Source: Azotobacter paspali (GTDB lineage Bacteria; Pseudomonadota; Gammaproteobacteria; Pseudomonadales; Pseudomonadaceae). Taken from it: a DNA stretch of 64,000 nt. The DNA lies in the NCBI RefSeq assembly GCF_042434745.1, contig NZ_JBHLSS010000003.1. One strand, given 5' to 3'. Made by a program: the position numbers and the translations under genes. Below are positions 26,401 through 36,100 of this stretch, one piece after another; positions within the stretch are counted from its first letter, which is position 1, and each line of letters begins with the position of its first letter. The notes under the pieces were generated by a model. That model worked only from the letters and a program-made list of their open reading frames with translations, ran no database searches and was not told the origin of the DNA.

Positions 26401-29400
26401 CGGCGCAGGGTGACGGATTCGTCGCTCAGATCGAAATCGACCAGCAGCACTGACGTGAAATCGCCAATCAGTTGGTTTATCTGCGGATGTACTGGACGCC
26501 GATTGAAGAACGTGAGGTTCAGCGTGAAGGCCGGCCAGCGAGCCCAACGCTCCAGCGTCCAGGCGAACAGCGTCATCAATGCGGCCGAAGGCGTCACGCC
26601 CCAGGATCGCCATTCCTCCTTCAACTTTGTCCAGCTTTGGCGGTCCAGCGTCGCCTGATAGGTTGTGAAATTGGGCTGGCGGCCATCCAGAACGCATTCG
26701 GACAACGGCAACCTCGGCGCGGGCGGAAGGTCGGCCAGCAAGTTCTGCCAGTAGCACCAGGACCTGAGCCAATCCTCGCTCTGCCGGCGGGCCTGTTCGT
26801 CGAGTACGTAGTCGCGGAACGTAATCTGCAAAGGCTCGGGACTGGCACCCCGATAGAACGCGGCCAGATCGTCCATCATCACCTTGAAGCTCTGCACGTC
26901 GAACAGCAGCAGGTCCAGGTTCATGTGCAGCCGGTAGCGTTCGCCATCCAGTTCGGATGCGATTAGCTCGAACAATGGCCAACGATCCGCCGGCAGGACG
27001 CGGTAGGACAGTTCTCGCCGAGTATCCGCCAGCGTCCTATCCCGCTCGTCGGCGGAAAGTGCAGATAGGTTGCGGCGTGCGATCCGGTACTCGGGGACGT
27101 TCTTTAGAACTCGCTGCTGGCCATCTTCGCCAATCACCATGCGAAGCATATTGTGGCGGTATATCAGCGCGTTCCAGGCCTCCTCTAGGCGTTTCAGGTC
27201 GAACTGGTCATGGCGCAAGTCCCACTCGAATAGCACATGGCAGGCCACCCCGCCATAGTCGATCAAGCTGGTTCGTCCCATCCAGTAAGCATGCTGGATC
27301 GGCGTCAACGGGAACGGCTGGAAGTGTCCTACCGCATCGTGTTGCAGCACCGCGGGTTGCGATAGCCTCCTCTCCGTGGCTTGTGCCGATTGTTTGGCAA
27401 TCAGCTGGCTAAGGCCGTCGATCGTCATCTCCTGGTAGGCTTGCTCGGCGTCGATACGCACACCCAGGCGGCGCTGGATCGTGCTGCTCAGCTCCAGGAA
27501 CAACAGCGAATCCAAGCCCAACTGCACCAGATCACGCTTGGGCGAGAGCCGGGCCGGATCGTCCAGCCTCAGTTGTGCAGCAATCTGCGCCGACAACCAT
27601 TGCGCGACCACGCCGGCATCTGCCAACTTGTCTGCCGGCAGATCCATGACCTGAGCCTGCGAGACCTTGGCGGCTTTACCTTCCATCCGCGCGGTGGGCC
27701 GCCGTACCGGCGCCTGCTTGAGGCCCACCAACTGCTTGCGGCCATCATCCAGGCGGTCGGGCAACACCTGCATCGCTAGGCGGTAGGGGGTACCGCGTGA
27801 CATGGCTTGTTCCAGATGCCAGAGACCTTCGGCATCGCTCAACACACCCATGCCATCCTGTGCGAGTGCCGCCTGCAATCCCTCATTTGCTGCCCGTCCA
27901 GTTTCACCCCAAGCCCCCCAGCCGATGGAGATCACCTTGACCGGGCTTTCATGGGACCTGGCTGCGGTTTCATACGCCAAGCCATCCAGATAGCCACTCG
28001 CCAATGCATGGCCGGCTTGTCCCGCACTGCCCAGGGCTGCGGCTGCCGATGAATAAAGCAGCAGATAGGGCCTGCCGCCGGCTCTGCTCAGTCTTTCGTA
28101 AAGATGCCGAGCAGCGTGAGCTTTGACCGCCAGCATCGGTGCAAGCCGACTGGCATTCCAGGATAAGATCGGCCCATCGTCGAGCACGCCTGCGGCATGA
28201 ACGACGCCTGCCAGACCGCCGTCAGCCTGCAGGCTGTCCAGCGCGCCATTGAGCCCGGTAGGATCGGCAACGTCGCAGACTCGGCACGTTGCAGCGACAG
28301 CATAGCGCTGCCGCAGATCCGCGATGAAATCGGCGGCATCATCATGTTCTCGATGGGCAAGCAGTGCGATCTGGCCCGCGCCGCGGCTGGCCAGCCATTT
28401 GGCAGTCAGCCGGCCCAGACCGCCCAGGCCTCCCGTCACCACGTGCCAGCCGTGGCGTCGCAAACTTTGCCCATCTAATGTGGCGGCAGCATATTGATGA
28501 GGCTGCAACCGTGGAACCCAGGCTTGTCCCTGACGCACGGCAACCCATTGCCCGGCTTTCACCGCCCATTGCAGGCCAACAGCCAGATCCTGCCAAGGTG
28601 AGTCCACGGCAAGATCGACTACTACGATGGAGCGGCCGCCCGTACCTTGAGCCGCAAACTCGACCGAAGCGGTGCGTGCCAGGCCCCATACGGCATGATG
28701 GGTGGCATCGACGTTATCGTCGCCAGCTATCCTCCAGGCGGCCCGCGTAACCACCACGATACGGCTGTTTTCCTGGTTGGCGACCTCGGTAATCGCGCCG
28801 AGCAAGGCATCGGCAGCGACTTCCAGGCCACCGTGTTCCGGGATTACGAGCAGCACATTCCTGGCGTTCGCATCCAGATCGACGCCAGCCTGGGCCAGTT
28901 CTAATGCCAGTGCTGTGTCGTTCTGCCCGAACAGGCGCAACCCGCTGCCGATGGCTCCATCCGTTGCCGGGCCGGTTCGTTCCCAGCACCAGTCATAGTG
29001 GGTGTCTGGCTTTGCCAAGAGACTAGGCAGACCGTCGTCGTCACCCCCAGGGGAAGCCGACGGGCTCTGCCAAACGCCATTCGGCCCAAGCAGCGTCAGA
29101 TCGATCTTCGACGGCTCGTTCAGCTTGGCCTGCCATTGCAGGCGAACCAGGCTCAGCCAGTCCGGTGCGCGCAGCGGCACATCGACAGTCGGCACATGCT
29201 GGCCATCGCCGTGGCGCCGAGCCATTTCACGACTGGCTTCGCCTACTCGATCAAGCCATTGGCTGTCTTGGCCGGCGCAATCGGACCAATCCGCCAGATA
29301 ACTGCCGTCATTGGCGAGCGCCTGGCCCAATACGCCGGTTCCCAGCCGTATGGGCGCAGATTGTGCAGCGGGCGCTCCCGGCGCCGTAGCCAACACGATA

Positions 29401-32400
29401 TGTTCGCTCATGCCCGACGTGGCGGTACCATCTTCCGGGAGCCATTCGACGGTTGCGAAGCCAGCGGCCAGACACTGGTCGCGCCAGTGCGACGTGCTCA
29501 GGAACAGTTCGCTGCCACGGGCTTGTTCATCATGCAGGGGCAGAACCAGCGGCCCGAAAACGAAATCGAACAGGCGCATGGGCCGAGTGATCTCGCGCAT
29601 CAGCAGACGGCCACCCGGTTTGAGCAAGGGCAGCAGGTTCGCCAGCGCATTCCCCACATGCTGTGTGGCGTGAATGACGTTGGCTGCCACGATCAGGTCG
29701 AACTCGCCCGCTGCGAACCCTTGAGCCTCGGCGCTTTTCTGCAGGTCGAATTCCCGGAACTCGACGAAATCGTAGTTGGCGAACTTCTTCTCGGCGCGGC
29801 GCGTAAAGATCGGTGAGATGTCCGTGAACACATAGTGCACGTCCGTCTGGCTAGAAAGCGCCGGCAGTACCCAGGCGGTGGTGCCGCCCGTACCTCCGCC
29901 CACCTCCAGTACCCGGTATTGCGGCAGCGGCTGGCCCGGTTCGCCCCAGCTACGCACCAGGTCGGCGACTACACCTGCGGCGATCCGGTTGAAATAGCGC
30001 CCGAAGCTGAAGTCCTGATACAGCACTTCCACGCCGCTGGAGGCTCCCTCCGGGAAGATCACGGCGACGGGCTCAATCTCGCCGCTCATCATCTCGTACA
30101 GGCTGGCTCCCGCGCGTTGCACGGTTTCTGCAATTATGTCAAGGCCTTCGCAGTAGCCTTTCAGTTCATCGAGCAAGCGCTCATGCTCTGCATGAGGCGC
30201 GGCGACCCGCGTGCGGTAGCGGTCGTCCTGCTTCTGCAAGTAGCCATCTTCGGTGCAGGCATTGAGTAGCCGCACCAGCAATTGGCGATACCGAGGCAGC
30301 AGCCGTCCATCGCGCAGGATATCTAGCGCCGTCACGCCCAGGTCGATGCGATCACCCGCGCAACGCCGCAGCAACTGATCGACATAGATGGCATGCAGCT
30401 TGACGACGCATCGATACAGGGCTTCCAGGCGCGGCAAATCCAATTCGCGCGCTTCGCGGGTCACTATATTGCGCGCGGTCGGCAGGTGGGTGCGATGCGA
30501 AAACTGCAGCATGGCGCCCGACTCCACGTTCGTGACAGACGGTTCGCGCCAATAGCGCTGGAGTGCAAAGGGATACAGCGGGGCATGGCACTTGCGCCCC
30601 GAGCCGCGCAACAACTCTGGCCATGGCAGATCGACGCCCGTGACGAACAACTGCATCAGTGCCTGGCGCAACGACCGTGGTGCAAGCTGGTTGCGCTTGG
30701 CGCTGGCAATCCAGTGGGCGCTGCTGCCCAGATCCCGCTGCCCGATACCGGCCAGTGGAGCGTCCGGCCCCATTTCCAGGAAAACACCTGCACCGTCTTC
30801 GACGGCCTTGCGCAGGCACTGGATGAAACGAACCGGGTTGCGCATATGTCGCGGCCAGAAGTCTGGCTGATTCAATAGCGCTGCATCCACCACATCGCCG
30901 GTCAGGCCGGATATCAGCGCGATATCGCCTTCCTTTGCCTGCAGCGTGGCCGAGGCTTGCCGAAACTCCGACAGTATCGGGTCGAGCATCCGCGAATGTG
31001 CCGCACCTGTGACCGCCAGGAGATTGCTGCGCGCGCCCATATCTTCGAGTTCGGCGGCCAGCTTGGCGATTAGGTCGCACTTGCCGGAGAAGACCAAGTG
31101 ACTCTCGCCGTTGCAGGCAGCAAGGTCTAGGCCCAGGCGCACCGCAACCGGCAATACTTGCGCTTCTTCGGCAAAGACCGAAAGCATGGCGCCACCGCCG
31201 CAGCGATCCATCAGTTCACCGCGTCGCCGCACCAGCGGCATGACCTGCTCGTGGGTGTAGTGCCCGGCCACGACCGCCGCCGCGAACTCGCCGACCGAAT
31301 GGCCCAGCACTATGTCCGGCGCCAGCCCCTGCGCTTGCCAATGCGCGGCCATTGACAGCTCGAAGGCGACGATGGCGGGCTGCGCGTATTCCATGCGCTG
31401 GAGCAGATCGTTGTCCGGCTCCATCAGCGCCTTTCGCAAGTGTTCGGCAAATGCGCTGTCCTGGGCCTCGAACGCTGCCAGACAGTGATCCAGTCCTTTG
31501 GCAAAGGCGAGGGAGGTTTCATACCAAGTTCGTGCCATGCCCGGCCACTGCGACCCCTGGCCGGTGAACAGCCATACCCGTTTGCCGGCTACGCAGTGTC
31601 CGGCCTGGATCAGAATGTCGTCCTCGCCTTGGGCGAAGGCGTTCAAGGCATCCACGGTTTCGTCGCACACGGGTACGGCTAGCCGCCAGGGCATATCGAG
31701 CAAGCGGCCCGTCAGCGCCGTATAGGCTACGTCCGCGACGGACTGGGTTTGCAACGCCAGTGCATAAGCGCCAGCCAGACGTTGCAAAGCTTCCTCGCTG
31801 TTGGCGCTCAGCAGCAGTACATCGTTAGCGCTGCTGTTTTGCGCATCATCGGGCTTGAGCTGCGGCCGCAGTGCCTGCGGTAAGGACGCTACGACCATAT
31901 GGCAGTTGGTCCCACCGATCCCGAAGGACGAAACCCCTGCCACACGAATCGGAGCCTCCCAAGGTTGAGCTTCGTTCGGGACATAGAAAGGCCCGTCTTC
32001 CAAATGCAATGCCGGATTGGCCTGATGGAAGTTCACGCACGGCGGGATTATGCCGCGCTCGACCGCCAAAATTGCCTTGAGGAAGCTGGCGATACCGGCA
32101 GCCGTGTCCAGATGCCCTATGTTGCTCTTGACCGATCCCAGTGCGCAGGCCGGTCCCTTGCCGATGGGATGGAATACACCGTGCAGCGCCTGCAACTCGA
32201 TCGAATCGCCCAGTGGTGTAGCCGTTCCGTGTGCCTCGATCATGCCGATCTGCTCGCTGCGCACTCCGGCAAGGCTCCACGCATCGGTGATCACTTCGCG
32301 CTGCCCGAGTACGGACGGGGCGGTATAGCCGACTTTCTGGCTGCCATCGTTATTGATGGCGCTGCCCAGCACGACCGCCGCGACCGGATCGCCGTCGCGC

Positions 32401-33194
32401 AGCGCGTCCGACAGGCGCCGAAGCACCACCGCCGCCACGCCATTGCCTCCATAGGTGCCCTGAGCCTGCGCATCGAATGGGCGGCAATGCCCATCGGGCG
32501 AGAAAATCATGCCCTGTTGGTATAGATAGCCACTCACCTGTGGGAAGGAGACAGCAACCCCGACGGTAATCGCCATGTCACATTCGCCGGCGCGCAGGTT
32601 CTCGCAGGCCATGTGGATGGCCACCAATGAACTTGAGCAGGCTGTCTGCACAGTCATGGCCGGGCCGCGCAGATCCAGCTTGTAGGCGGCCCTCGTCGCT
32701 ACGTAGTCCTTGTCATTGCCCATCAGGGACTGCAGGCTGCGCGCATGGGCTACTTCGGCGATATTGATCGCTTCGCGCCCCGGATAGGTGCTGATCCGGC
32801 TCGAGCCGAATACGCCGGTTTTGTGTGGCACCGCTCTGGGCGCATAGCCTGCGTGCTCCAGTGCATGCCAGGCCATGTGCAGGAACAGGCGTTGCTGTGG
32901 GTCGATCAGCTCGGCTTCCTGGCGCGAGTAACCGAACAGCTCCGCATCGAAGGCGTCGGCATCGGGCACCACGGTTCCGCGCGGCACATAGGCCGGATCG
33001 TCGATGACCGATGCCGGAATCCCGGCATCCAGCAACTCCCGCCGCGAGAATTGCCGGCTGCATTCACGCCCGGCTACCAGATTGACCCAATAGGCATCAC
33101 TGTCGGCCGCTTCTGGAAACCGACTGGCGTAGCCGATCACCGCGATCGGCTCGCAGTCCGGATAGTGCTGATTCAAGAGTTCTTCAATATTCAT
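23469..33194 (-). CDS. irp1: Yersiniabactin polyketide/nonribosomal synthetase HMWP1 (Irp1-like)
   Basis: 3,241 residues from ATG 33192-33194 (MNIEELLNQHYPD), overlapping the irp2 end by 11 bp. Order of domains: KS (about 15-440; Cys186 in TVQTACSSSL), AT (GHSVGEFAAAVVAGH, about 640), C-methyltransferase (VLEVGGGTGGTTAWVLP, about 1150), KR (VTGGLGGLGRLTAKWL and YSSAAAALGSAGQ, about 1690-1830), ACP (LVQLGLDSLLFLEL, about 1940), Cy (DLLLFDVQS motif), second methyltransferase (MEVGAGTGATTSAVL, about 2600), PCP (FFHNGGDSLIATR, about 2915) and TE (TLVGWSYGAAVATEV, about 3040). This is the HMWP1 layout. It extends the HMWP2 product by a dimethylated malonyl unit and a methylated thiazoline, then releases the chain. 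All core motifs appear intact. Confidence 0.96.
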   Translation of the reverse strand: MNIEELLNQHYPDCEPIAVIGYASRFPEAADSDAYWVNLVAGRECSRQFSRRELLDAGIPASVIDDPAYVPRGTVVPDADAFDAELFGYSRQEAELIDPQQRLFLHMAWHALEHAGYAPRAVPHKTGVFGSSRISTYPGREAINIAEVAHARSLQSLMGNDKDYVATRAAYKLDLRGPAMTVQTACSSSLVAIHMACENLRAGECDMAITVGVAVSFPQVSGYLYQQGMIFSPDGHCRPFDAQAQGTYGGNGVAAVVLRRLSDALRDGDPVAAVVLGSAINNDGSQKVGYTAPSVLGQREVITDAWSLAGVRSEQIGMIEAHGTATPLGDSIELQALHGVFHPIGKGPACALGSVKSNIGHLDTAAGIASFLKAILAVERGIIPPCVNFHQANPALHLEDGPFYVPNEAQPWEAPIRVAGVSSFGIGGTNCHMVVASLPQALRPQLKPDDAQNSSANDVLLLSANSEEALQRLAGAYALALQTQSVADVAYTALTGRLLDMPWRLAVPVCDETVDALNAFAQGEDDILIQAGHCVAGKRVWLFTGQGSQWPGMARTWYETSLAFAKGLDHCLAAFEAQDSAFAEHLRKALMEPDNDLLQRMEYAQPAIVAFELSMAAHWQAQGLAPDIVLGHSVGEFAAAVVAGHYTHEQVMPLVRRRGELMDRCGGGAMLSVFAEEAQVLPVAVRLGLDLAACNGESHLVFSGKCDLIAKLAAELEDMGARSNLLAVTGAAHSRMLDPILSEFRQASATLQAKEGDIALISGLTGDVVDAALLNQPDFWPRHMRNPVRFIQCLRKAVEDGAGVFLEMGPDAPLAGIGQRDLGSSAHWIASAKRNQLAPRSLRQALMQLFVTGVDLPWPELLRGSGRKCHAPLYPFALQRYWREPSVTNVESGAMLQFSHRTHLPTARNIVTREARELDLPRLEALYRCVVKLHAIYVDQLLRRCAGDRIDLGVTALDILRDGRLLPRYRQLLVRLLNACTEDGYLQKQDDRYRTRVAAPHAEHERLLDELKGYCEGLDIIAETVQRAGASLYEMMSGEIEPVAVIFPEGASSGVEVLYQDFSFGRYFNRIAAGVVADLVRSWGEPGQPLPQYRVLEVGGGTGGTTAWVLPALSSQTDVHYVFTDISPIFTRRAEKKFANYDFVEFREFDLQKSAEAQGFAAGEFDLIVAANVIHATQHVGNALANLLPLLKPGGRLLMREITRPMRLFDFVFGPLVLPLHDEQARGSELFLSTSHWRDQCLAAGFATVEWLPEDGTATSGMSEHIVLATAPGAPAAQSAPIRLGTGVLGQALANDGSYLADWSDCAGQDSQWLDRVGEASREMARRHGDGQHVPTVDVPLRAPDWLSLVRLQWQAKLNEPSKIDLTLLGPNGVWQSPSASPGGDDDGLPSLLAKPDTHYDWCWERTGPATDGAIGSGLRLFGQNDTALALELAQAGVDLDANARNVLLVIPEHGGLEVAADALLGAITEVANQENSRIVVVTRAAWRIAGDDNVDATHHAVWGLARTASVEFAAQGTGGRSIVVVDLAVDSPWQDLAVGLQWAVKAGQWVAVRQGQAWVPRLQPHQYAAATLDGQSLRRHGWHVVTGGLGGLGRLTAKWLASRGAGQIALLAHREHDDAADFIADLRQRYAVAATCRVCDVADPTGLNGALDSLQADGGLAGVVHAAGVLDDGPILSWNASRLAPMLAVKAHAARHLYERLSRAGGRPYLLLYSSAAAALGSAGQAGHALASGYLDGLAYETAARSHESPVKVISIGWGAWGETGRAANEGLQAALAQDGMGVLSDAEGLWHLEQAMSRGTPYRLAMQVLPDRLDDGRKQLVGLKQAPVRRPTARMEGKAAKVSQAQVMDLPADKLADAGVVAQWLSAQIAAQLRLDDPARLSPKRDLVQLGLDSLLFLELSSTIQRRLGVRIDAEQAYQEMTIDGLSQLIAKQSAQATERRLSQPAVLQHDAVGHFQPFPLTPIQHAYWMGRTSLIDYGGVACHVLFEWDLRHDQFDLKRLEEAWNALIYRHNMLRMVIGEDGQQRVLKNVPEYRIARRNLSALSADERDRTLADTRRELSYRVLPADRWPLFELIASELDGERYRLHMNLDLLLFDVQSFKVMMDDLAAFYRGASPEPLQITFRDYVLDEQARRQSEDWLRSWCYWQNLLADLPPAPRLPLSECVLDGRQPNFTTYQATLDRQSWTKLKEEWRSWGVTPSAALMTLFAWTLERWARWPAFTLNLTFFNRRPVHPQINQLIGDFTSVLLVDFDLSDESVTLRRSIEQTQQRLRQHLAHSQVNGVELLREVGRIRGQSNQPLMPVVFTSMLGMTLDGLAIDQAMTSLLGDPVHVFTQTPQVWLDHQVMEIDGELVFSWYCMDEVLAEGAAKAMFRDFHDVLKAVASNPEQMQQPGLWKLPEGQPEPLRFEHYEWFGTDCKVDLREIEAVAFRQNGVLLADAQHDGVSSDLLVKVVAEPRSYEPASFIDSGLAGLPGLAGLEQAEQNLFDAVWLALETRALHGIARTLASHGLFMQEQQAMELDAIYQRLKVLPQFERIVRQWLRALTSAGWLSQDGRNFVCLRPLNDMPAPPVTPPSTWGDTLTHYLDRNMKRHAQLLQGTCSALELFFVDDYAITRAFYAENPAAQCVIRNVKRIVRALGQSAWSGCRLRAMEVGAGTGATTSAVLEALGGRLKGYHFTDVSTFFLDEARKRFAGRDDLTYGIFDINQPVDYAVHPAEGYDLMVAGQVMHDASHVVRSLRRIGSLMKPGAFLVLIEATHRDSLLQMASVGFIEGLGNYQDHRIIDDRAMLNLAQWREALRDAGFSLELAWPELEDSPIHQHVIVARLVRAAHVDCEVVKQALMRHFGEALPNVKARQSEPQRIFITDTSPHSGSFAAAELKATAQPSADDAAVSPNAGEAPGDELMNSVAQVWQAFLGRPVNLGSDFFHNGGDSLIATRVIAQLNRVGVVGASLQALFAHRTLAAFCATLEGIKNTDMKNVLVPLTRGHTNERVFVFHASDGGVASYLTFAEALDAQVWGLQAPEQIDVDSLQALASGYLHAMKAQLGNEPYTLVGWSYGAAVATEVARMLHGLRKAVRLVLIDPVYGADFAVADLSALMVMLAGEHEIVLPDNWDVLDESARIEAFVLGSVQAGVIDEAMPTDIARQWLTRIYHMLNLLAKHRIGRSIPVPILWIEADRHPDHWTPAVREWADWKAHAQTLTLTATHWQLMEDASVAVVLAGQVQQWLSSPNSLESAQ

Positions 33195-36100
33195 GATGCC
33201 CCCCACGGCGACGTTGAGCACGCGCCTTGCGTTGCGCCAGCAGTTCGCGGCGCTCATCCTTGGTTCCAGTGGTATCATTCGCCGCGTTCGATCTGCCTAG
33301 GTGTGCCGCCAGGGCCAGCGGTGTGGCCTGGGCAAACAGATCCGTCACCAGCAACCCGGCATGGCCTACCTGAGTCAGGTGCACATGCAACTGAACCAAT
33401 TTCAGCGATGTGGCGCCTGCATCGAAGAAGGGCTGGCGCGGCTGGATCGGCCGCCCGACCACCAGTTCGAAGTGATGGCACAGTGCTTGCACCAGGGCGT
33501 CATCGGCCCGCATTGGCGTGGCCGCTGGCGACGGTTCAAAAGCGGGCTGCGCGGGTGCGGGGGCAGCATCCCACGATATGCCCTCCATGCGAGGTACCAG
33601 TGCCTCCAATGGCTGGTTCCAGGCCGAGTCTTCGGTTGCCAATCGCTGCAATAAGGAGACATAGCGGTCGAACATGGCCTGGATCTGTTGCGGCTCGAAC
33701 AGTTCCTGCACGTAGTCCCAGTTGAAGCGCAGTTCACCCTCGGACTCGTACACCTGATGGTCGAGCCAAACTTGTGGCGTATGCGACAAGCCCCAGCGTG
33801 GCTTCATCCAGGATGCATGGGCCAGAAAGCGTTCCTGCTCAAAGCCCAGTGCACTGGTGAACACCACTGGCATGACTGCCGCCGCCTGCCCAGCCCGCTG
33901 GGCCAGTTGTCGCATGACTTGAATGGCCGAGACGTCGCGGTGCAACAGGTCCTGGCGCATGCGTTGCTGCAAACCTTGGGCGCTGCTGCGCCAATCCGCA
34001 GCCGGTTGCCAAGCCAGCAGCAACAACGTCGTGAAGTCCCCCAACACTTGTTCAATCTGCGGGTGCAGGGGCTGGCGGTCGAATAGGGTGAGGTTCAGGC
34101 ACAGATCGTCACGTTCCGCCCAGGCTGACAAGGTAGCCGCATAGGCCGAAAGCAGCAGTGCCGATGGGGTCAGGCCTTCGGCACGCGCACGCGCCTTGAG
34201 CGCTTCCCACTGCGGGGCGAGAAGCCTGGCGGACAGTCGCGCGAAATGCGGGATGCCAACTTCGCCTGGCTCGCAGCGCAATGGCAGGCGCGGGGCTGGC
34301 GGCAGGCTATCCAGGCGGCGCGCCCAGTACGCCAACGACATGTCGTTAACCGGCCGCTGTTGCATGTACGCCAGATAGTCACGGAAGTAAATCTCCAGCT
34401 CTGGCAGCGCCTGCCCAGGATCGGTGTAGAGCTGTTCCAGCTCGGCGAGCAGTATTTGCATACTCAGCCCATCGAGCATCAGGTTGTCCAGGCACACGAA
34501 CAGGCTGGCCTTGGCGCCACCATCGACTAAAGCGGCTTGAATGTCGAATACCGGCCAGCGCGACGGATCGAGCACCTGCCGAGCCAGTCGCTCACGCAAT
34601 GTCCCGGCTTCCCCGGCGTTCAGGTCGGCCACCGTATGGCATTGCAGATTGAAGTCCGGAACTTGCGGCAGGACCTGCTGCATTCCGTCGCGAACCACGG
34701 CCCGTAGCGTGTCGTGCCGGCTGATCAGCCGATTCATGGCCTGCTCGAAGCGCGAGACGTCCAGATCGTCCACCTCGAACTCGACGAAGAAATGTGAGCC
34801 AACTCCACCTAGCGCGAACCCAGGCTGACGTCCCACCAGATAAGCTTGCTGCACATCGGTCAGAGGGAAAGGCGCATAGCGGCGGGTGGGGTCATGGCGC
34901 AAGCCAAGCGTATTCGCGGTATCGCCGCAGCGCACGGTTTCGGTGAATGCTGCCAGGGTCGGGAAGTCGAACAGGTCGCCGAGTGCCGCCGAATAGCCTT
35001 GTCGGCTCAATTCCCCGATCAGGCGCGTTGCTAGCAAACTGTCGCCGCCCAGGCGGAAGAAATGGCTGTCCCGGTAAAGGTGTTCCACCTTCAAGAGATC
35101 GCGCCACAGTCCTGCGACAGCCTGCTCCGTGTCACCCTGGGGCAATTGGCGCTCGGGGCTGGCCTCGGATGAGCCATGGTTACAGCGCTCCAGCAAGCTG
35201 CGGTGATCTACTTTGCCATTGGCGGTCAAAGGCAAGGCATCCAGGAAGTACAGCCGTTGTGGCACCATGTAGCCCGGAAGCAACCCACGCAACGCCTGGG
35301 CAAGCCGGTCGGCATCAGGCCTGAGCACTTCTTGCGGCGCACGAGCAACTAAGCATTGCACATGGCCCAGCGCCGCATGGGCTTCGTTGCGCATCCCCTG
35401 TATTGCCAATAGTTCCTGCCACCAAGGAGCGTCGTGCAGCCGACGGGCCAGACCGCCCTCACGGCCGTCTGCCAACAACTCGGTACAGACAAGCGCCAGG
35501 CTGGAAACGCAGCACAACTCCTGAACGAAAACCAATGCCGAAGGAGCCGCTAGGGCCAGCACAGCCTGCACCCCAGCGTCGCCCACGCGGTGCAAGGCGT
35601 TGTTGGCCCATACCAAATCGGCTTGATGCAGATCCTCTTGTGCCACACTGGCATGCCAGCGCCGCGCGTCGGCATGCGGATAGTGCTGCAGCTTTTCAGC
35701 AGCGCGAAGCACCATTTCCGGCGATTCATCCCAGGCCGTATAGATCACGTCCGAACCGTGCAAGTGTTCGAGGAGCTGCGTGGCAGCCAGGCCACTGCGA
35801 GCGCCGACCTCATGCAGCCGTACCGGACGGCCCAGCGTTTTCGCCAGCGTTCGCGTCAAGTCGGCCAGAACCGCGATGGCCGCTTGCATTCCAGGCGTGC
35901 GCAGCAGCTGCTGCTCCGGCGTCCAGAACGGGTGGTTTAGCAGCGTTCGCGCGGGCCGTTCATCGCGGATGATCTGGGCAAGCGGCGCGTGGTGCGTCAA
36001 CAGCATGTTGGCGGCCTCCCACAGCGGATGTTCGCCGGGCGGCTGCCAGGCGGACGGCATGGTCTCCATCGACGTGTAGACACCATCGGCCAGGCGCTGC